Of a stretch of 64,000 nucleotides of DNA, positions 42,885 through 51,515 are shown in pieces. The DNA is from Bog-473 sp963704355 (lineage in GTDB: Bacteria > Actinomycetota > Acidimicrobiia > Acidimicrobiales > RAAP-2): the NCBI GenBank assembly GCA_963704355.1, contig OY969891.1, positions 868,001 to 932,000 of the forward strand, given 5' to 3'. The stretch's first letter is position 1, and every line of letters starts with the position of its first letter. The translations under genes and the position numbers were made by a program. The notes under the pieces were generated by a model. The model was not told where the DNA came from and made no database searches. It saw nothing but the letters and a program-made list of their open reading frames with translations.

Positions 42885-43658
42885 TTAACGGGTCGTGGCA
42901 ATGCCGCCGTCGACGGGAAGGACGGCTCCCGTCACGTACGACCCCGCCCGTGACGATAGGAAGATGGCGGCCCCAGCCATGTCGTCGGGCCGGCCAATGC
43001 GCCGCAGCGGTGCGCTGGCCACGATCTGCTCGCCGAAGGCCTCGAGCGTGGCGGCCATCATCTTCGACTCGAAGGGCCCCGGCGCGATGGCATTGACCGT
43101 GATGGCGGGTGCGAGCCGCTTGGCCAGGTGGCGGGTCAGCTGGTGCACGGCCGCCTTCGACGCGGAGTAGGCGTAGGTCTCCATGACCGGCACCGCGATC
43201 CCGTCGATCGAGCCGATGTTGATGACCCGTGCAGGCTCTTCCTGGGTGCCGGCCTTCTGCAGCAGCGGGACGAGGAATTTGGTCACGTGGAAGACCCCTT
43301 TGACGTTCAGCGCCAGCACCCGCTCGAACGCCGCCTCGTCGTAGTCGCTGAGGGGCGCGCCCCAGGTGGCGCCAGCGTTGTTGACCAGGATGTCGAGACG
43401 GTCGACCCGGCTGGCCATCTCGTCGCCGAGACGGCGGCACTCGTCCTCCTTGGAGAGGTCGGCCGGGATGGCGACGCAAGTCCCCTTCTTCGACAGCTCC
43501 GCCGTCACCTCCTCGCACACGTCCGACTTCCGCGACGAGATGTACACCGACGCCCCAGCGTCGACGAAGCCCTCGGCGATCATCTTGCCGATGCCGCGGC
43601 TGCCCCCGGTGACGAGGGCCGTCTTACCAGCGATGGAGAAGAGGTCGGAGGCGCTCAT
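42885..43658 (-). CDS. short-chain dehydrogenase/reductase
   Basis: A 257-residue classical SDR starting MSASDLFSIAGKTALV. The NAD(P) motif is TGGSRGIG, NNAG follows at about 90, the catalytic Ser is in INIGSIDGIAV and YAYSASKAA gives YxxxK. C-terminal VLPVDGGIATT is also standard. An Arg after the second beta-strand (SSRKSD) favours NADPH. The substrate is a secondary alcohol or ketone, not identifiable. It is followed on the same strand, 38 bp on, by the frameshifted gene. Confidence 0.93.
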   Translation of the reverse strand: MSASDLFSIAGKTALVTGGSRGIGKMIAEGFVDAGASVYISSRKSDVCEEVTAELSKKGTCVAIPADLSKEDECRRLGDEMASRVDRLDILVNNAGATWGAPLSDYDEAAFERVLALNVKGVFHVTKFLVPLLQKAGTQEEPARVINIGSIDGIAVPVMETYAYSASKAAVHQLTRHLAKRLAPAITVNAIAPGPFESKMMAATLEAFGEQIVASAPLRRIGRPDDMAGAAIFLSSRAGSYVTGAVLPVDGGIATTR

Positions 43659-43694
43659 GGCCTCATTCTGTCCCGCGACGCGCGTCGGCGCCTC

Positions 43695-44750
43695 TCAAGG
43701 CGTCGGTGTGCGGACCGACATTGTGACGAAGTCCCGCCCCCACGCCGCGTTGAAGAACGTCGCCGGTCCCTGCAGGCTGCTCGGCGGCATGCTGGTCCCG
43801 TTCGACGGACTGGCCAAGTCACCCGGCAGTGGCGGGTCGTAAGTCGCGAAGACCGGCCAGGAGGGGTTGATGTCGAGTTGCATCCCGCGCACGACCCCCG
43901 CCTCCACCAGCAGCTGTGCCAGCGCGAGCGGCGTGAGCGCGGGCCCGGCCGCGTAGACCAGCGCGCCGTCGCCTGTGACACCGACCGCCGAGCGCCATTG
44001 GTCCTCGATGCCGGCGCCTGAGCACGAGGTGGGGCCGCAGGTCGCGCCCCACGCTTGCCAGTCGGGGCCGGCGGCCTGCGGCGTCGGTTGTCCGGCCGCG
44101 ACGAGCGGCACGAGGTTCTGGCGGACGGCGACGACGCTTGACGTCATGGAGACGTCGGTGCCCCACGCCCCCACCGTGGCCGAGCCGTCGGCGTTGATGA
44201 CCAGCGAGGCGGCGCCGTTCACGAGGGGGTAGATCATGCGGCCCTCCGTGAAGTAGCCGCCGCCCGCGTCCTTCATGAGAAAGCCGCCGTTGAAGGCGGC
44301 CACCAACGTCGCCGCCTCTGCCGGCTGAATCGGAGCGGTGAATTGGTACGGCCCACCCCCGGGGCTCTTCGACCCCGAGTAAAGCTGGGCAGCCAGCAGG
44401 CGGGTGTCCATCCAGGCGACGCCCGCGTCCTCGGAGCCGCCGGGCGGCAGGAGATGTGTCTCGTATACGACGGGCACGCCGTCAACGGTGCGCCCGGCGG
44501 GGGCCCATTGGCCGGCTCCGGGAGAGTCGGACGCGGGGGCGGCGATCGGAGCCGGGCTGGGGAGCGCCGGCGGGACGGTGGTCGTGGTCGTGGGCGGGAC
44601 GGTCGTCGTGGTCGTGGTTGGTGCAGTCGACGGGGCGGTGCGCAGCCCTGCACCGGGCCCGCTGCTGCACGCAGTCAACAAGACAGCGGCGAGCATCAGC
44701 ACAGACACCGCGCCGACCGTTCCTCCCCTCGCGGTGCCGGGTGCGCTCAC
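43695..44750 (-). CDS. lipoprotein with a phosphodiester glycosidase-like domain
   Basis: About 351 residues from GTG 44750 (MSAPGTARGGTVGAV); the upstream part of the frame approaches palindromic element C and is unlikely to be coding. The lipobox LLTACSS is followed by a Thr/Pro-rich linker (TTTTTTVPPTTTTTVPP) typical of cell-wall spanning. The catalytic-type domain has AAFNGGFLM, then GVTGDGALVYAAG and a final NAAWGRDF, recalling the NAGPA/phosphodiester glycosidase family that removes sugar-phosphodiester caps. The target glycan is unknown. Confidence 0.75.
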   Translation of the reverse strand: MSAPGTARGGTVGAVSVLMLAAVLLTACSSGPGAGLRTAPSTAPTTTTTTVPPTTTTTVPPALPSPAPIAAPASDSPGAGQWAPAGRTVDGVPVVYETHLLPPGGSEDAGVAWMDTRLLAAQLYSGSKSPGGGPYQFTAPIQPAEAATLVAAFNGGFLMKDAGGGYFTEGRMIYPLVNGAASLVINADGSATVGAWGTDVSMTSSVVAVRQNLVPLVAAGQPTPQAAGPDWQAWGATCGPTSCSGAGIEDQWRSAVGVTGDGALVYAAGPALTPLALAQLLVEAGVVRGMQLDINPSWPVFATYDPPLPGDLASPSNGTSMPPSSLQGPATFFNAAWGRDFVTMSVRTPTP

Positions 44751-44801
44751 GACCGTCAGCGTAGGTTTCGGGTTGCTCGTTGCGAGGGGCGCGCGCGGCA
44801 A

Positions 44802-44851
44802 GGCGTCCCCGCAAACTCTCAACAGACCCGTTGATAGTTTTCAGAGACATC
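44802..44851. repeat. palindromic intergenic element, copy C
   Basis: 50 bp, right half nearly identical to copy A (GATAGTTTTCAGAGACATC) and left half diverged (GGCGTCCCCGCAAAC). The right end, TCAGAGACATCxxCGGG, is repeated once more about 22 bp on, near 44863-44880. It lies between the lipoprotein and M20 peptidase genes. Confidence 0.7.
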
Positions 44852-44927
44852 CACGGGAGTCATCAGAGACATCATCGGGTCTCAGAGGTTCGGCGACCGG
44901 CGAGAGCCACGACCCACCGGCCAGGGC

Positions 44928-46145
44928 TCAGGGCGCCGCCAGGGCCACCGCGCTCCGCACCATCACACTGGCGCCGAACCGCAACGACGCGTCCTCGACC
45001 AGGAACGTCGGGCTGTGGTGCATGCCGCTCGAGCCGTCGGCCGCCGCCCCGCCGACAAAGAAGTAGCACCCCGGCAGGTGGTCGAGGAATTCGCTCACGT
45101 CGTCGCTCGGTGCAGTCGGGGGCATCCGGAACACGGCGTCGCTGCCGAGCACACCCGCCGCCTCGGCCTCCACCACCGCGGTCACGCCCGCGTCGTTCAC
45201 CACGGCTCGCGTGTGCTCGGGCAGCTCCAACTCGACCTGCACGCCCCGGTCCTCGGCCACCGACGCGCAGAGGTCACCCAGACGGCCGATGGCCGACTCG
45301 CGCTGCGCCTCGGTGAAGGTCCGCAGCGTGCCCGTCACCCGGGCTGAGGTGGGGACGACGTTGACCGCCGTGCCGGCCGCCAGAGTGCCCGCGCTGCACA
45401 CGCAATTCGTTTCTTCGTAGCGCAAGCCGTCGGCTACCGAGCCCAGCCGACCCACCAGTTCGGCCGCCGCCCGGACGACGTCCCCCTCCTCGTTCGGCAC
45501 CGCGCCGTGCCCGCCAGGCCCGGAGAGAGTGATGCGGAACGAGTGGGCCTCGGACATGGTGATGCCGCTGCGCAAGGCGAGGAGGCCGGTCGGGATCACC
45601 GACGTGACGTGGAAGCCGATCAACCGGGACCCCTCCAAGACGTTGAGCGCGCCGTTTTCGAGCATGGTCTTGGCGCCGCAGAGTGCCTCCTCAGCGGGCT
45701 GGAACACGAACACGTAGCGCCCGGGCAGTTCCTCGCGTCGAGACGCGAGCGCGGAGGCGGCCCCCAGGAGCGCCGCGGCGTGGACGTCGTGCCCGCACGC
45801 GTGCATGATCCCTTCGACCTCCGAGTGGCCGGCCCGCGCCGCGTCCTCTTGGACCGGCAGGGCGTCGATGTCGGCTCGCAACCCGACGCTGCGCCCCGGG
45901 CGGCCGCCCTCCAGTACGAAGAGCCCGCCGGTCTCCGTGACCCGCGTGGCCTCCTGGATCCCGAGCGCACCCATGTGGTCGCGGATGACCGCCGTCGTGT
46001 CATGCTCGGCAAAAGCCAGCTCCGGCTTGCGATGGATGGCGCGGCGCAGCTCGACCATCTCGTCGTAGACGGCGTCGCCCGGCGCCGGTCCGAGCAGATC
46101 GAGCAGGTCGCTCACCTCGACGCCTTTACGCCTCAGCGCCTTCAC
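44928..46145 (-). CDS. M20-family amidohydrolase/peptidase
   Basis: A 405-residue dinuclear zinc hydrolase, start GTG 46145; another GTG 33 bp on (VSDLLDLLG) is possible. The motifs LRRAIHRKPELAF, GLRADIDALPVQE, GIMHACGHDVHAAALLG and FQPAEEALCGAKTML place it with hippurate hydrolase/N-acyl-amino-acid amidohydrolases. The lid domain begins at about 185 (FRITLSGPGGHGAVPNEEGD). It removes acyl groups from amino acids or related amides. The gap to the acyl-CoA dehydrogenase upstream is only 13 bp. Confidence 0.93.
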   Translation of the reverse strand: MKALRRKGVEVSDLLDLLGPAPGDAVYDEMVELRRAIHRKPELAFAEHDTTAVIRDHMGALGIQEATRVTETGGLFVLEGGRPGRSVGLRADIDALPVQEDAARAGHSEVEGIMHACGHDVHAAALLGAASALASRREELPGRYVFVFQPAEEALCGAKTMLENGALNVLEGSRLIGFHVTSVIPTGLLALRSGITMSEAHSFRITLSGPGGHGAVPNEEGDVVRAAAELVGRLGSVADGLRYEETNCVCSAGTLAAGTAVNVVPTSARVTGTLRTFTEAQRESAIGRLGDLCASVAEDRGVQVELELPEHTRAVVNDAGVTAVVEAEAAGVLGSDAVFRMPPTAPSDDVSEFLDHLPGCYFFVGGAAADGSSGMHHSPTFLVEDASLRFGASVMVRSAVALAAP

Positions 46146-46158
46146 GCCTCATCGCGCG

Positions 46159-47394
46159 TCAGCGCCCGAGCAGGTCGCGAGCGATGTGGGTCACCTGGAT
46201 CTCGTCCGTCCCTGCGTAAATCTGGAAGACCTTGGCGTCGCGGGCCAGCTGCTCGACGCGGAATTCGGACATGTACCCGTTGCCGCCGAAGAGCTGCACC
46301 GCCTCCATCGCCACCTCGGTGGCCGCCTGAGCCGAGTAGAGCTTCATGGCCGACGCTTCGGCGAGGGTCAGGCTCTTGCCGGCCGCCGACATCTCGATGT
46401 GCCGGAACACCAGGTTCTGCACGTTCAGGCGTGCGATCTCCATCTTCGCCAGCTTGAGCTGGATCAGCTGGAACTCGGCGATCGGCCGCTCCCACAGCAG
46501 GCGGTCGTTCGCGTACTGCACGGACAGCTTCAGGCATTCCTCAATGACGCCGAGCGACATGGCGGCCACGCCGGCCCGCTCCGTCACGAAGTTGCCCTTG
46601 GCGCTCTCGCGTCCCTCGTTGCCCCCCGGAGCGCCCTCGGTCTCCCCGAGGAGCCGGTCCTTGGTCACCCGCACGTCGGTGAGGAACAGCTCGCCCGTCG
46701 GCGACGAGTGCAGACCCATCTTGCGGAAGGGCTTCGACTGGTCCAGGCCGGGCATGCCCGAGTCGAGGATGAACGTCAGCACCGGGCGCTGGCGGAGCGG
46801 CGCGTCGCCGCCGTCGTCGAGCTTGGCGTAGAAGACGATCGTGTCGGCGTACGGGCCGTTGGTGATGAACGTCTTGTTGCCGTTGAGCACGTACTCGTCG
46901 CCGTCGCGCCGCGCGGTGGACTTCATGCCCCCCAGGGCGTCGGAGCCCGAGTCGGGCTCCGTGATGGCCCAGGCGCCGATCTTGTCCAGCGTGAGGAGGT
47001 CGAGGCCCCAGCGCTCCATCTGCGCCGGCGTGCCGCTCTTCATGATGGTGCCGCCGGCCAGGCCGGTGCTCACGCCGAGCGCGGTGACGATGCCCGGGCA
47101 GTAGTGGCACAGCTCAATGATCGGGATCAGGGTCAGCGCCGCGTTGCCACCACCACCGCCACCCTCACTGCGCTCGGCAGAGGGCGGGGCATCCGACGTC
47201 TTGCGTTCGAGCGCCTTCTTGAACGAGTCCCGGGCCAGCGCGTCGAGCCCGAACGTCCGGTAGAGCTTGCGGATGACCTCGTACGGCGGGGTGACGCCGT
47301 GCTCGAGCTCTTCGACGTTCGGCTTGACCTCTTCCTCCACGAAGCGGCGCACCGCGTCTTGGATGGCCAGTTGCTCATCGGACCATTGGTACAT
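46159..47394 (-). CDS. acyl-CoA dehydrogenase with isovaleryl-CoA-dehydrogenase-type catalytic site
   Basis: A 411-residue flavoprotein; ATG after AGGGAGG. The core is complete (WAITEPDSGSDALGGMKS; YVLNGNKTFITNGPYADTIV; FGGNGYMSEF). The C-terminal motif that usually reads IYEGT is IYAGTDEIQ, so the usual catalytic Glu is Ala. An alternative Glu is present in TERAGVAAMSLG, where isovaleryl- and long-chain enzymes keep theirs, so it is probably active on branched or long acyl-CoAs. An unusual Ser/Gly-rich insertion (SAERSEGGGGGG) lies near residue 80. It leads the M20 gene. Confidence 0.9.
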   Translation of the reverse strand: MYQWSDEQLAIQDAVRRFVEEEVKPNVEELEHGVTPPYEVIRKLYRTFGLDALARDSFKKALERKTSDAPPSAERSEGGGGGGNAALTLIPIIELCHYCPGIVTALGVSTGLAGGTIMKSGTPAQMERWGLDLLTLDKIGAWAITEPDSGSDALGGMKSTARRDGDEYVLNGNKTFITNGPYADTIVFYAKLDDGGDAPLRQRPVLTFILDSGMPGLDQSKPFRKMGLHSSPTGELFLTDVRVTKDRLLGETEGAPGGNEGRESAKGNFVTERAGVAAMSLGVIEECLKLSVQYANDRLLWERPIAEFQLIQLKLAKMEIARLNVQNLVFRHIEMSAAGKSLTLAEASAMKLYSAQAATEVAMEAVQLFGGNGYMSEFRVEQLARDAKVFQIYAGTDEIQVTHIARDLLGR

Positions 47395-47476
47395 GGGGAG
47401 CCTCCCTGCGGCCCCCGCCGGGCCGCCGCCTGACCCTACAGGGTGCCTCTCGCCGAGGTCGAAGCGGGCCTAATGA

Positions 47477-48043
47477 CTAGGCGTCGGCGATGCGCTTCAG
47501 CGTGTTGCGGTCGGTGTGGCTCACCGGGTCGGGCCACTTCGCGTGCTGGAGGATCGAGGTCTCGCTGTAGGTGAACTCGCCCTCGACGCTCGTGTCGATG
47601 GTCACCTCGTAGCGCACGGTCCGGGCGTTCTGGTCCAAGAAGTGGTTGGAGAGGATGCCGTAGGTCTGGACGCCGGCGTCCGCTCCGAGGCTGAAGACCG
47701 TGGCGCTCGACTCGACGGTTCCGCCGGCCATGATGGCCGAGCCCCGGGGGATGAGGAAGCACCGGATGACCTGGCTGTCGAGCGCGTCCCAGAGCCAATA
47801 GCCCACCTCGGTGTGGAACGGGTTCTCCTCCGTGCCGCGCCACCCCGCCATGCGGTAGTCCAGGCCGTAGAGGATCTGGGCTCCGTTCTCCACCGGTCCG
47901 AACGGCTTGAAGTCGATGTGTTCGCGGAACGGCGTCACCGTGATCTTCCCGGTCTCGTTCGCGTAGGCGATGTCCTCGCCCTGCTCGCCTTCCCAGACCC
48001 CCGCCAGGCGTGCCAGTGGGCCCCACTCAGGTCCTGCGCTCAA
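47477..48043 (-). CDS. nitrobindin-like haem-binding beta-barrel protein
   Basis: A 188-residue protein with a TTG start after AAGGAGGA (MSAGPEWGPLARLAG). GVWEGEQGEDIAY matches the opening of nitrobindin/THAP4-type FABP-like barrels (GxWxGxG), and the alternating strands (WLWDALDSQVIRCFLIPRG) fit a ten-stranded barrel. Nitrobindins bind ferric haem through a C-terminal-region His and react with NO or peroxynitrite; SNHFLDQNAR and SILQHAKW contain candidate His residues. It could also be a fatty-acid-binding relative. Confidence 0.75.
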   Translation of the reverse strand: MSAGPEWGPLARLAGVWEGEQGEDIAYANETGKITVTPFREHIDFKPFGPVENGAQILYGLDYRMAGWRGTEENPFHTEVGYWLWDALDSQVIRCFLIPRGSAIMAGGTVESSATVFSLGADAGVQTYGILSNHFLDQNARTVRYEVTIDTSVEGEFTYSETSILQHAKWPDPVSHTDRNTLKRIADA

Positions 48044-48158
48044 CGGTCCTCCTTCTTGGCGGGCCCGGCGTCGGCGCCGGTGTCGGCGTCACTTTACCGA
48101 GGCCTCACCGCGGCGCCCTCGTTCGGCGCGCCGTCGTGAACCACGACACGCGGGTTGT

Positions 48159-49160
48159 TCAGCGCCTGGCGGCCACTCCGGCGACGTCGAGCCCTTCGTC
48201 GGGCGTGTCGGGTTGCTTGGGCCGGCGCGGGAGCCGGTGGCGCGTGCGCGCCCCCTCGGCGTGCCGCTGCGTCCGCGCCACGAGGATCCGGCTGGCCACC
48301 AGGAGGAGGAGGACGATCACGACCAGGATGAGCGCGGCGTCGTAGGCCAGGTAGTGGTCCTGCACGTTCGGCTGGTCGTAGAACGTGAAGACGACGTAGG
48401 TCAGGTACGGGAACTCGGCGTGCGTCAGCGAGTGGGGGAGCGTGTTGGAGAAGCCGACCGTGTAGATCAGCGGCGCCGTCTCGCCGCAGGCGATCGCCAT
48501 CGCGAGCAGAAGCCCGGTCACGATGCCCGGCGCCGCGCTCTTGAGCACCACCTTGCGCAGCGAGTAACCCATCGTCATCCCGAGCGCCTCGGCTCCCTCG
48601 CGGTAACCCGTCGGCACCTGGCGCAACGAGTTCTCCGTGGTCTTGGCGATGTAGGGGATCACCATGATCGACAGGATGATGAGCGCGGCCCACAGGGAAT
48701 AGCCCCAGCCCAGGCTGACGACGAAGGCGCTGTAGCCCACGAAGCCGAGCACAATCGACGGGAAGCCCGAGAGGACGTCGGAGGCCGTCCGCAGGAGCCC
48801 GCCGGCGCGCTTGCCGCTCTTGCGCGTCCGCGCCATCTCCGAGAGGTGGATTCCGGCCAGCACCCCGATCGACCCGGCGATGACCAGGGTCCCGAACATG
48901 AGGATGAGCGTGCCGAGGATCTGGTCGCGCAGCCCGCCGCCCTCGGGCGTCAATTTGGTCCACAGCACGTCCCACCGCCAGTGCGCGGCGGCGTTGAACA
49001 GCACGCCGAGGAGGATCCAGGCGGCGGGGGCGATGATCAGGACCAGACACGCGTAGGTGAAAACGCGGAACCCGATCGACCGCATCCGTCGCCGGCGCGT
49101 CGAGTGCCCCGCCGCCAGCGGCGACGTGCCCCCGGTCGGGCGGGTCGCGATGAGCGTCAT
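48159..49160 (-). CDS. pstA: phosphate ABC transporter permease PstA
   Basis: A 333-residue permease with about six helices. The coupling-helix region GYREGAEALGMTMGYSLRKVVLKSAAPGI contains the EAA-loop pattern that contacts PstB. FYDQPNVQDHYLAYDAALILV near the end is usual for PstA. ATG 49160 overlaps the pstC stop by 4 bp (ATGA), so translation is coupled. It ends the pst operon; an unusually long arginine-rich tail (RTQRHAEGARTRHRLPRRPK) follows the last helix. Confidence 0.95.
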   Translation of the reverse strand: MTLIATRPTGGTSPLAAGHSTRRRRMRSIGFRVFTYACLVLIIAPAAWILLGVLFNAAAHWRWDVLWTKLTPEGGGLRDQILGTLILMFGTLVIAGSIGVLAGIHLSEMARTRKSGKRAGGLLRTASDVLSGFPSIVLGFVGYSAFVVSLGWGYSLWAALIILSIMVIPYIAKTTENSLRQVPTGYREGAEALGMTMGYSLRKVVLKSAAPGIVTGLLLAMAIACGETAPLIYTVGFSNTLPHSLTHAEFPYLTYVVFTFYDQPNVQDHYLAYDAALILVVIVLLLLVASRILVARTQRHAEGARTRHRLPRRPKQPDTPDEGLDVAGVAARR

Positions 49161-50254
49161 ATCCCACCCACCGGGGCGCCGATGCGCGAGGTGCGGGAGA
49201 CGATCGCCCGGGCGATCAGGTTGACCGCCACCGAAATCACCGCGAGCACGAGCGCCAGCTCGGCCAGGGTGGCCACGGCGAAGCCGGTGCCGTCGGTCAG
49301 CGCGCCCTCCAGCTGGGTGAGGATCGTCGCCGCGATCGTGCCGAAGGGCTGGTAGATGTTCGGCGCGATGTGCAGGGAGGCGCCACCGACCAGCGCGACG
49401 GCGATGGTCTCGCCGAGGGCGCGACCGAGGCCGAGCACGCTGGCCCCGATGATCCCCGAGCACACCCAAGGCAGGGTGATCTTGTTGGCCACCTCCCAGT
49501 TCGTGAAGCCGAGCGCCTCGCCGCCCTCCTTGGGCAGCGGCGGCACCTGGGTGAAGAGGTCACGCGTGGTCGAGGCGATGATCGGGATGATCATCATGCC
49601 GAGGACGATGCCGGCCGTCAGCAGGCCCTCGCCCGAGCCGACCGGGCCGCGGAAGTAATTGAAGGGCCTGACGTCGGGGAACCAGCCCGCGATGTCGGAG
49701 ATGATCGGGTAGATGTTCCTGGCCAGCCACGGCCCGAAGGTCAGCAGGCCCCACAGGCCGATGACGACGCTGGGGACGCCGGCCAGGATCTCTATGGCGA
49801 AGCCGAGCGGCCGCGAGATCCACCCCGGCATGCGCTCGGTCAGGGCGAAGGCCGCGCCGATGGAGAGGGGCACTGCCACGATGAGGGCGATGACGGACGA
49901 CTGGATCGTCCCGAGGATGATCGGCCACGCGCCGAATTGCGACCCCGCTGCGTGGGCGACGCCGTCGGTGTGGACGGTCGCCCCGTAGCTCTGGCCGTAC
50001 GTCCAGTTCTTCCCGTAGAGGAAGTACCAGCCGTTGACCCGGATGGCCGGCCAGGCCTTGTGGGCGAGGATGGCGATGGCGAAGATGAGCGCGGCCAGCG
50101 GCAGGTAGACCGCGATGCGGGCGCTCCAGCGCCAGAAGCCGCTCTCGTTGTTCCGGAACCAGTTCCCGGTCCGACGGTAGAACGGGCCTGAGCCGGCTGA
50201 GGGCCCGGACGGCGCGGCGAGGGGGTTCCCCGCCGTGCCGTCGACGGACGTCAT
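49157..50254 (-). CDS. pstC: phosphate ABC transporter permease PstC
   Basis: A 365-residue permease partner of PstA. A hydrophilic N-terminal tail of about 45 residues precedes helix 1 (IAVYLPLAALIFAIAILAHKAW). VNGWYFLYGKNWTYGQSYG is a PstC signature in the exterior loop, and LPKEGGEALGFTNWEVANKITLP is the coupling loop. Its ATG directly follows the pstS stop (TAGATG). Confidence 0.95.
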   Translation of the reverse strand: MTSVDGTAGNPLAAPSGPSAGSGPFYRRTGNWFRNNESGFWRWSARIAVYLPLAALIFAIAILAHKAWPAIRVNGWYFLYGKNWTYGQSYGATVHTDGVAHAAGSQFGAWPIILGTIQSSVIALIVAVPLSIGAAFALTERMPGWISRPLGFAIEILAGVPSVVIGLWGLLTFGPWLARNIYPIISDIAGWFPDVRPFNYFRGPVGSGEGLLTAGIVLGMMIIPIIASTTRDLFTQVPPLPKEGGEALGFTNWEVANKITLPWVCSGIIGASVLGLGRALGETIAVALVGGASLHIAPNIYQPFGTIAATILTQLEGALTDGTGFAVATLAELALVLAVISVAVNLIARAIVSRTSRIGAPVGGI

Positions 50255-51379
50255 CTATTTGATGGTCAGGATCTGCTTCACAGACTGCGCCTCGACCTTG
50301 GAGGGCAGTGGCTGGAAGTTCACCTGGGCCAGGTACGACGTCGCGGCGCCGTACTTCGGGTTGACCGCCCACTCGAGGAACGAGCGGATGGCCTTCGCGG
50401 TGTTGCTGCTCTGCTGGTGGTTCGAGACGATGGCGTACTCGTAGTTGATGATCGGGTAGCCGTTGTTGGCGGCGCCGTAGATCAGCGAGATGGTGCCGTT
50501 GGCGGGCGTCTTCTTCACGAAGTAGTTGGCCTCTGCGGCGATGGACGCCTGGGTCGGCACCTCGTACTGGCCCTTGGCGTTCTGCAGCGAGCCGTAGCCG
50601 AGGCCGGCCTGGAGAGTCTGGGTCAGGTAGCTGATGCCGACGTAGGCGATGCACCCCGGCGTGGCCTTGCAGCCGGTCACCATCCCCGAGTTCCCGTTCT
50701 CACCGAGGGCACCCGGCGCCGCCGGCCACGGGACCGTGGTGTTGTAGCCGATCTTGGTGCCCCACCCCGACGGGTCGGCCTTGGACAGATACGTCGTGAA
50801 CAGGAACGTGTCACCACTGCTGTCCGATCGGTGCAGCGTCACGATCGGGATGCTGGGCAGGGTCACGCCCGGGTTCAGGCTGGCGATCTGCGAGGCGTTC
50901 CACTTGGTGACCTGCCCCTGGTAGATCTCCGAGAGCAGCTTGCCGCTCAGCTTCAGGTGCGAGAGCACGCCCGGCACGTTGTAGGCCACGATCTGCGCCG
51001 AGATCGCCAGCGGGATGTTCTTCAGGTCGGGGTTCGACGTGGAGACGCTGGGCGACAGGTAGGCGTCCGACGCGCCGATGTCGATCGTGCCGTTCTCGGC
51101 CGACGAAATCCCGGTGCCCGACCCCGTCCCCGCCGTCTGGACCGTGACGTTCGAGTACTTCTGCGTGTAGCCCCCGACCCACAGGTTGAAGAGGGGGTAG
51201 AGCAGGGTGCTCCCCGTCTCCGTCAGGGTGCCGCCGGGAGGCGTCTCCACGCCGCTGCTCGGCAGCTTGGTGCTCGCCGATGCGGCAGTGCCGAGCACGA
51301 CCGAGCTCAGTGCGAGTCCCGCCACGATGGCGGCGATCGCCCCCAGCCTCAATCGCGTCGCTCCCTTCGATGTGGTCAC
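50255..51379 (-). CDS. pstS: phosphate-binding protein PstS
   Basis: A 374-residue exported binding protein; GTG after AAGGAGAG. A signal peptide with a cut near SVVLGTAASAS gives a soluble mature form without an evident lipobox. LTETGSTLLYPLFNLW, TGSGTGISSAENGTIDIGASDAY and LHRSDSSGDTFLFTTYLSK are the phosphate-contact segments (Ser, Thr, Asp, Arg) of PstS. It delivers phosphate to PstC/PstA. Five tandem octamers lie 44-83 bp before its start. Confidence 0.95.
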   Translation of the reverse strand: MTTSKGATRLRLGAIAAIVAGLALSSVVLGTAASASTKLPSSGVETPPGGTLTETGSTLLYPLFNLWVGGYTQKYSNVTVQTAGTGSGTGISSAENGTIDIGASDAYLSPSVSTSNPDLKNIPLAISAQIVAYNVPGVLSHLKLSGKLLSEIYQGQVTKWNASQIASLNPGVTLPSIPIVTLHRSDSSGDTFLFTTYLSKADPSGWGTKIGYNTTVPWPAAPGALGENGNSGMVTGCKATPGCIAYVGISYLTQTLQAGLGYGSLQNAKGQYEVPTQASIAAEANYFVKKTPANGTISLIYGAANNGYPIINYEYAIVSNHQQSSNTAKAIRSFLEWAVNPKYGAATSYLAQVNFQPLPSKVEAQSVKQILTIK

Positions 51380-51422
51380 AGGTTCTCTCCTTGTGCGGTG
51401 GTTGGTTGGTGCTGCTCTGGTC

Positions 51423-51462
51423 GATCCGATGATCCGATGATCCGATGATCCGATGATCCGAT
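51423..51462. repeat. five perfect tandem octamers upstream of pstS
   Basis: GATCCGAT five times without a break (ATCGGATC on the coding strand), followed by a degenerate sixth unit (GATTCGGC). It lies in the 136-bp pstB-pstS gap. The 8-bp period does not match the 11-bp PHO box; it could be a binding array or a slippage-prone repeat. Confidence 0.85.
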
Positions 51463-51515
51463 GATTCGGCGGCCGGTCACGGTAGGAGTTGCGCGCGTCC
51501 GGCGGAGGTCGTCTC

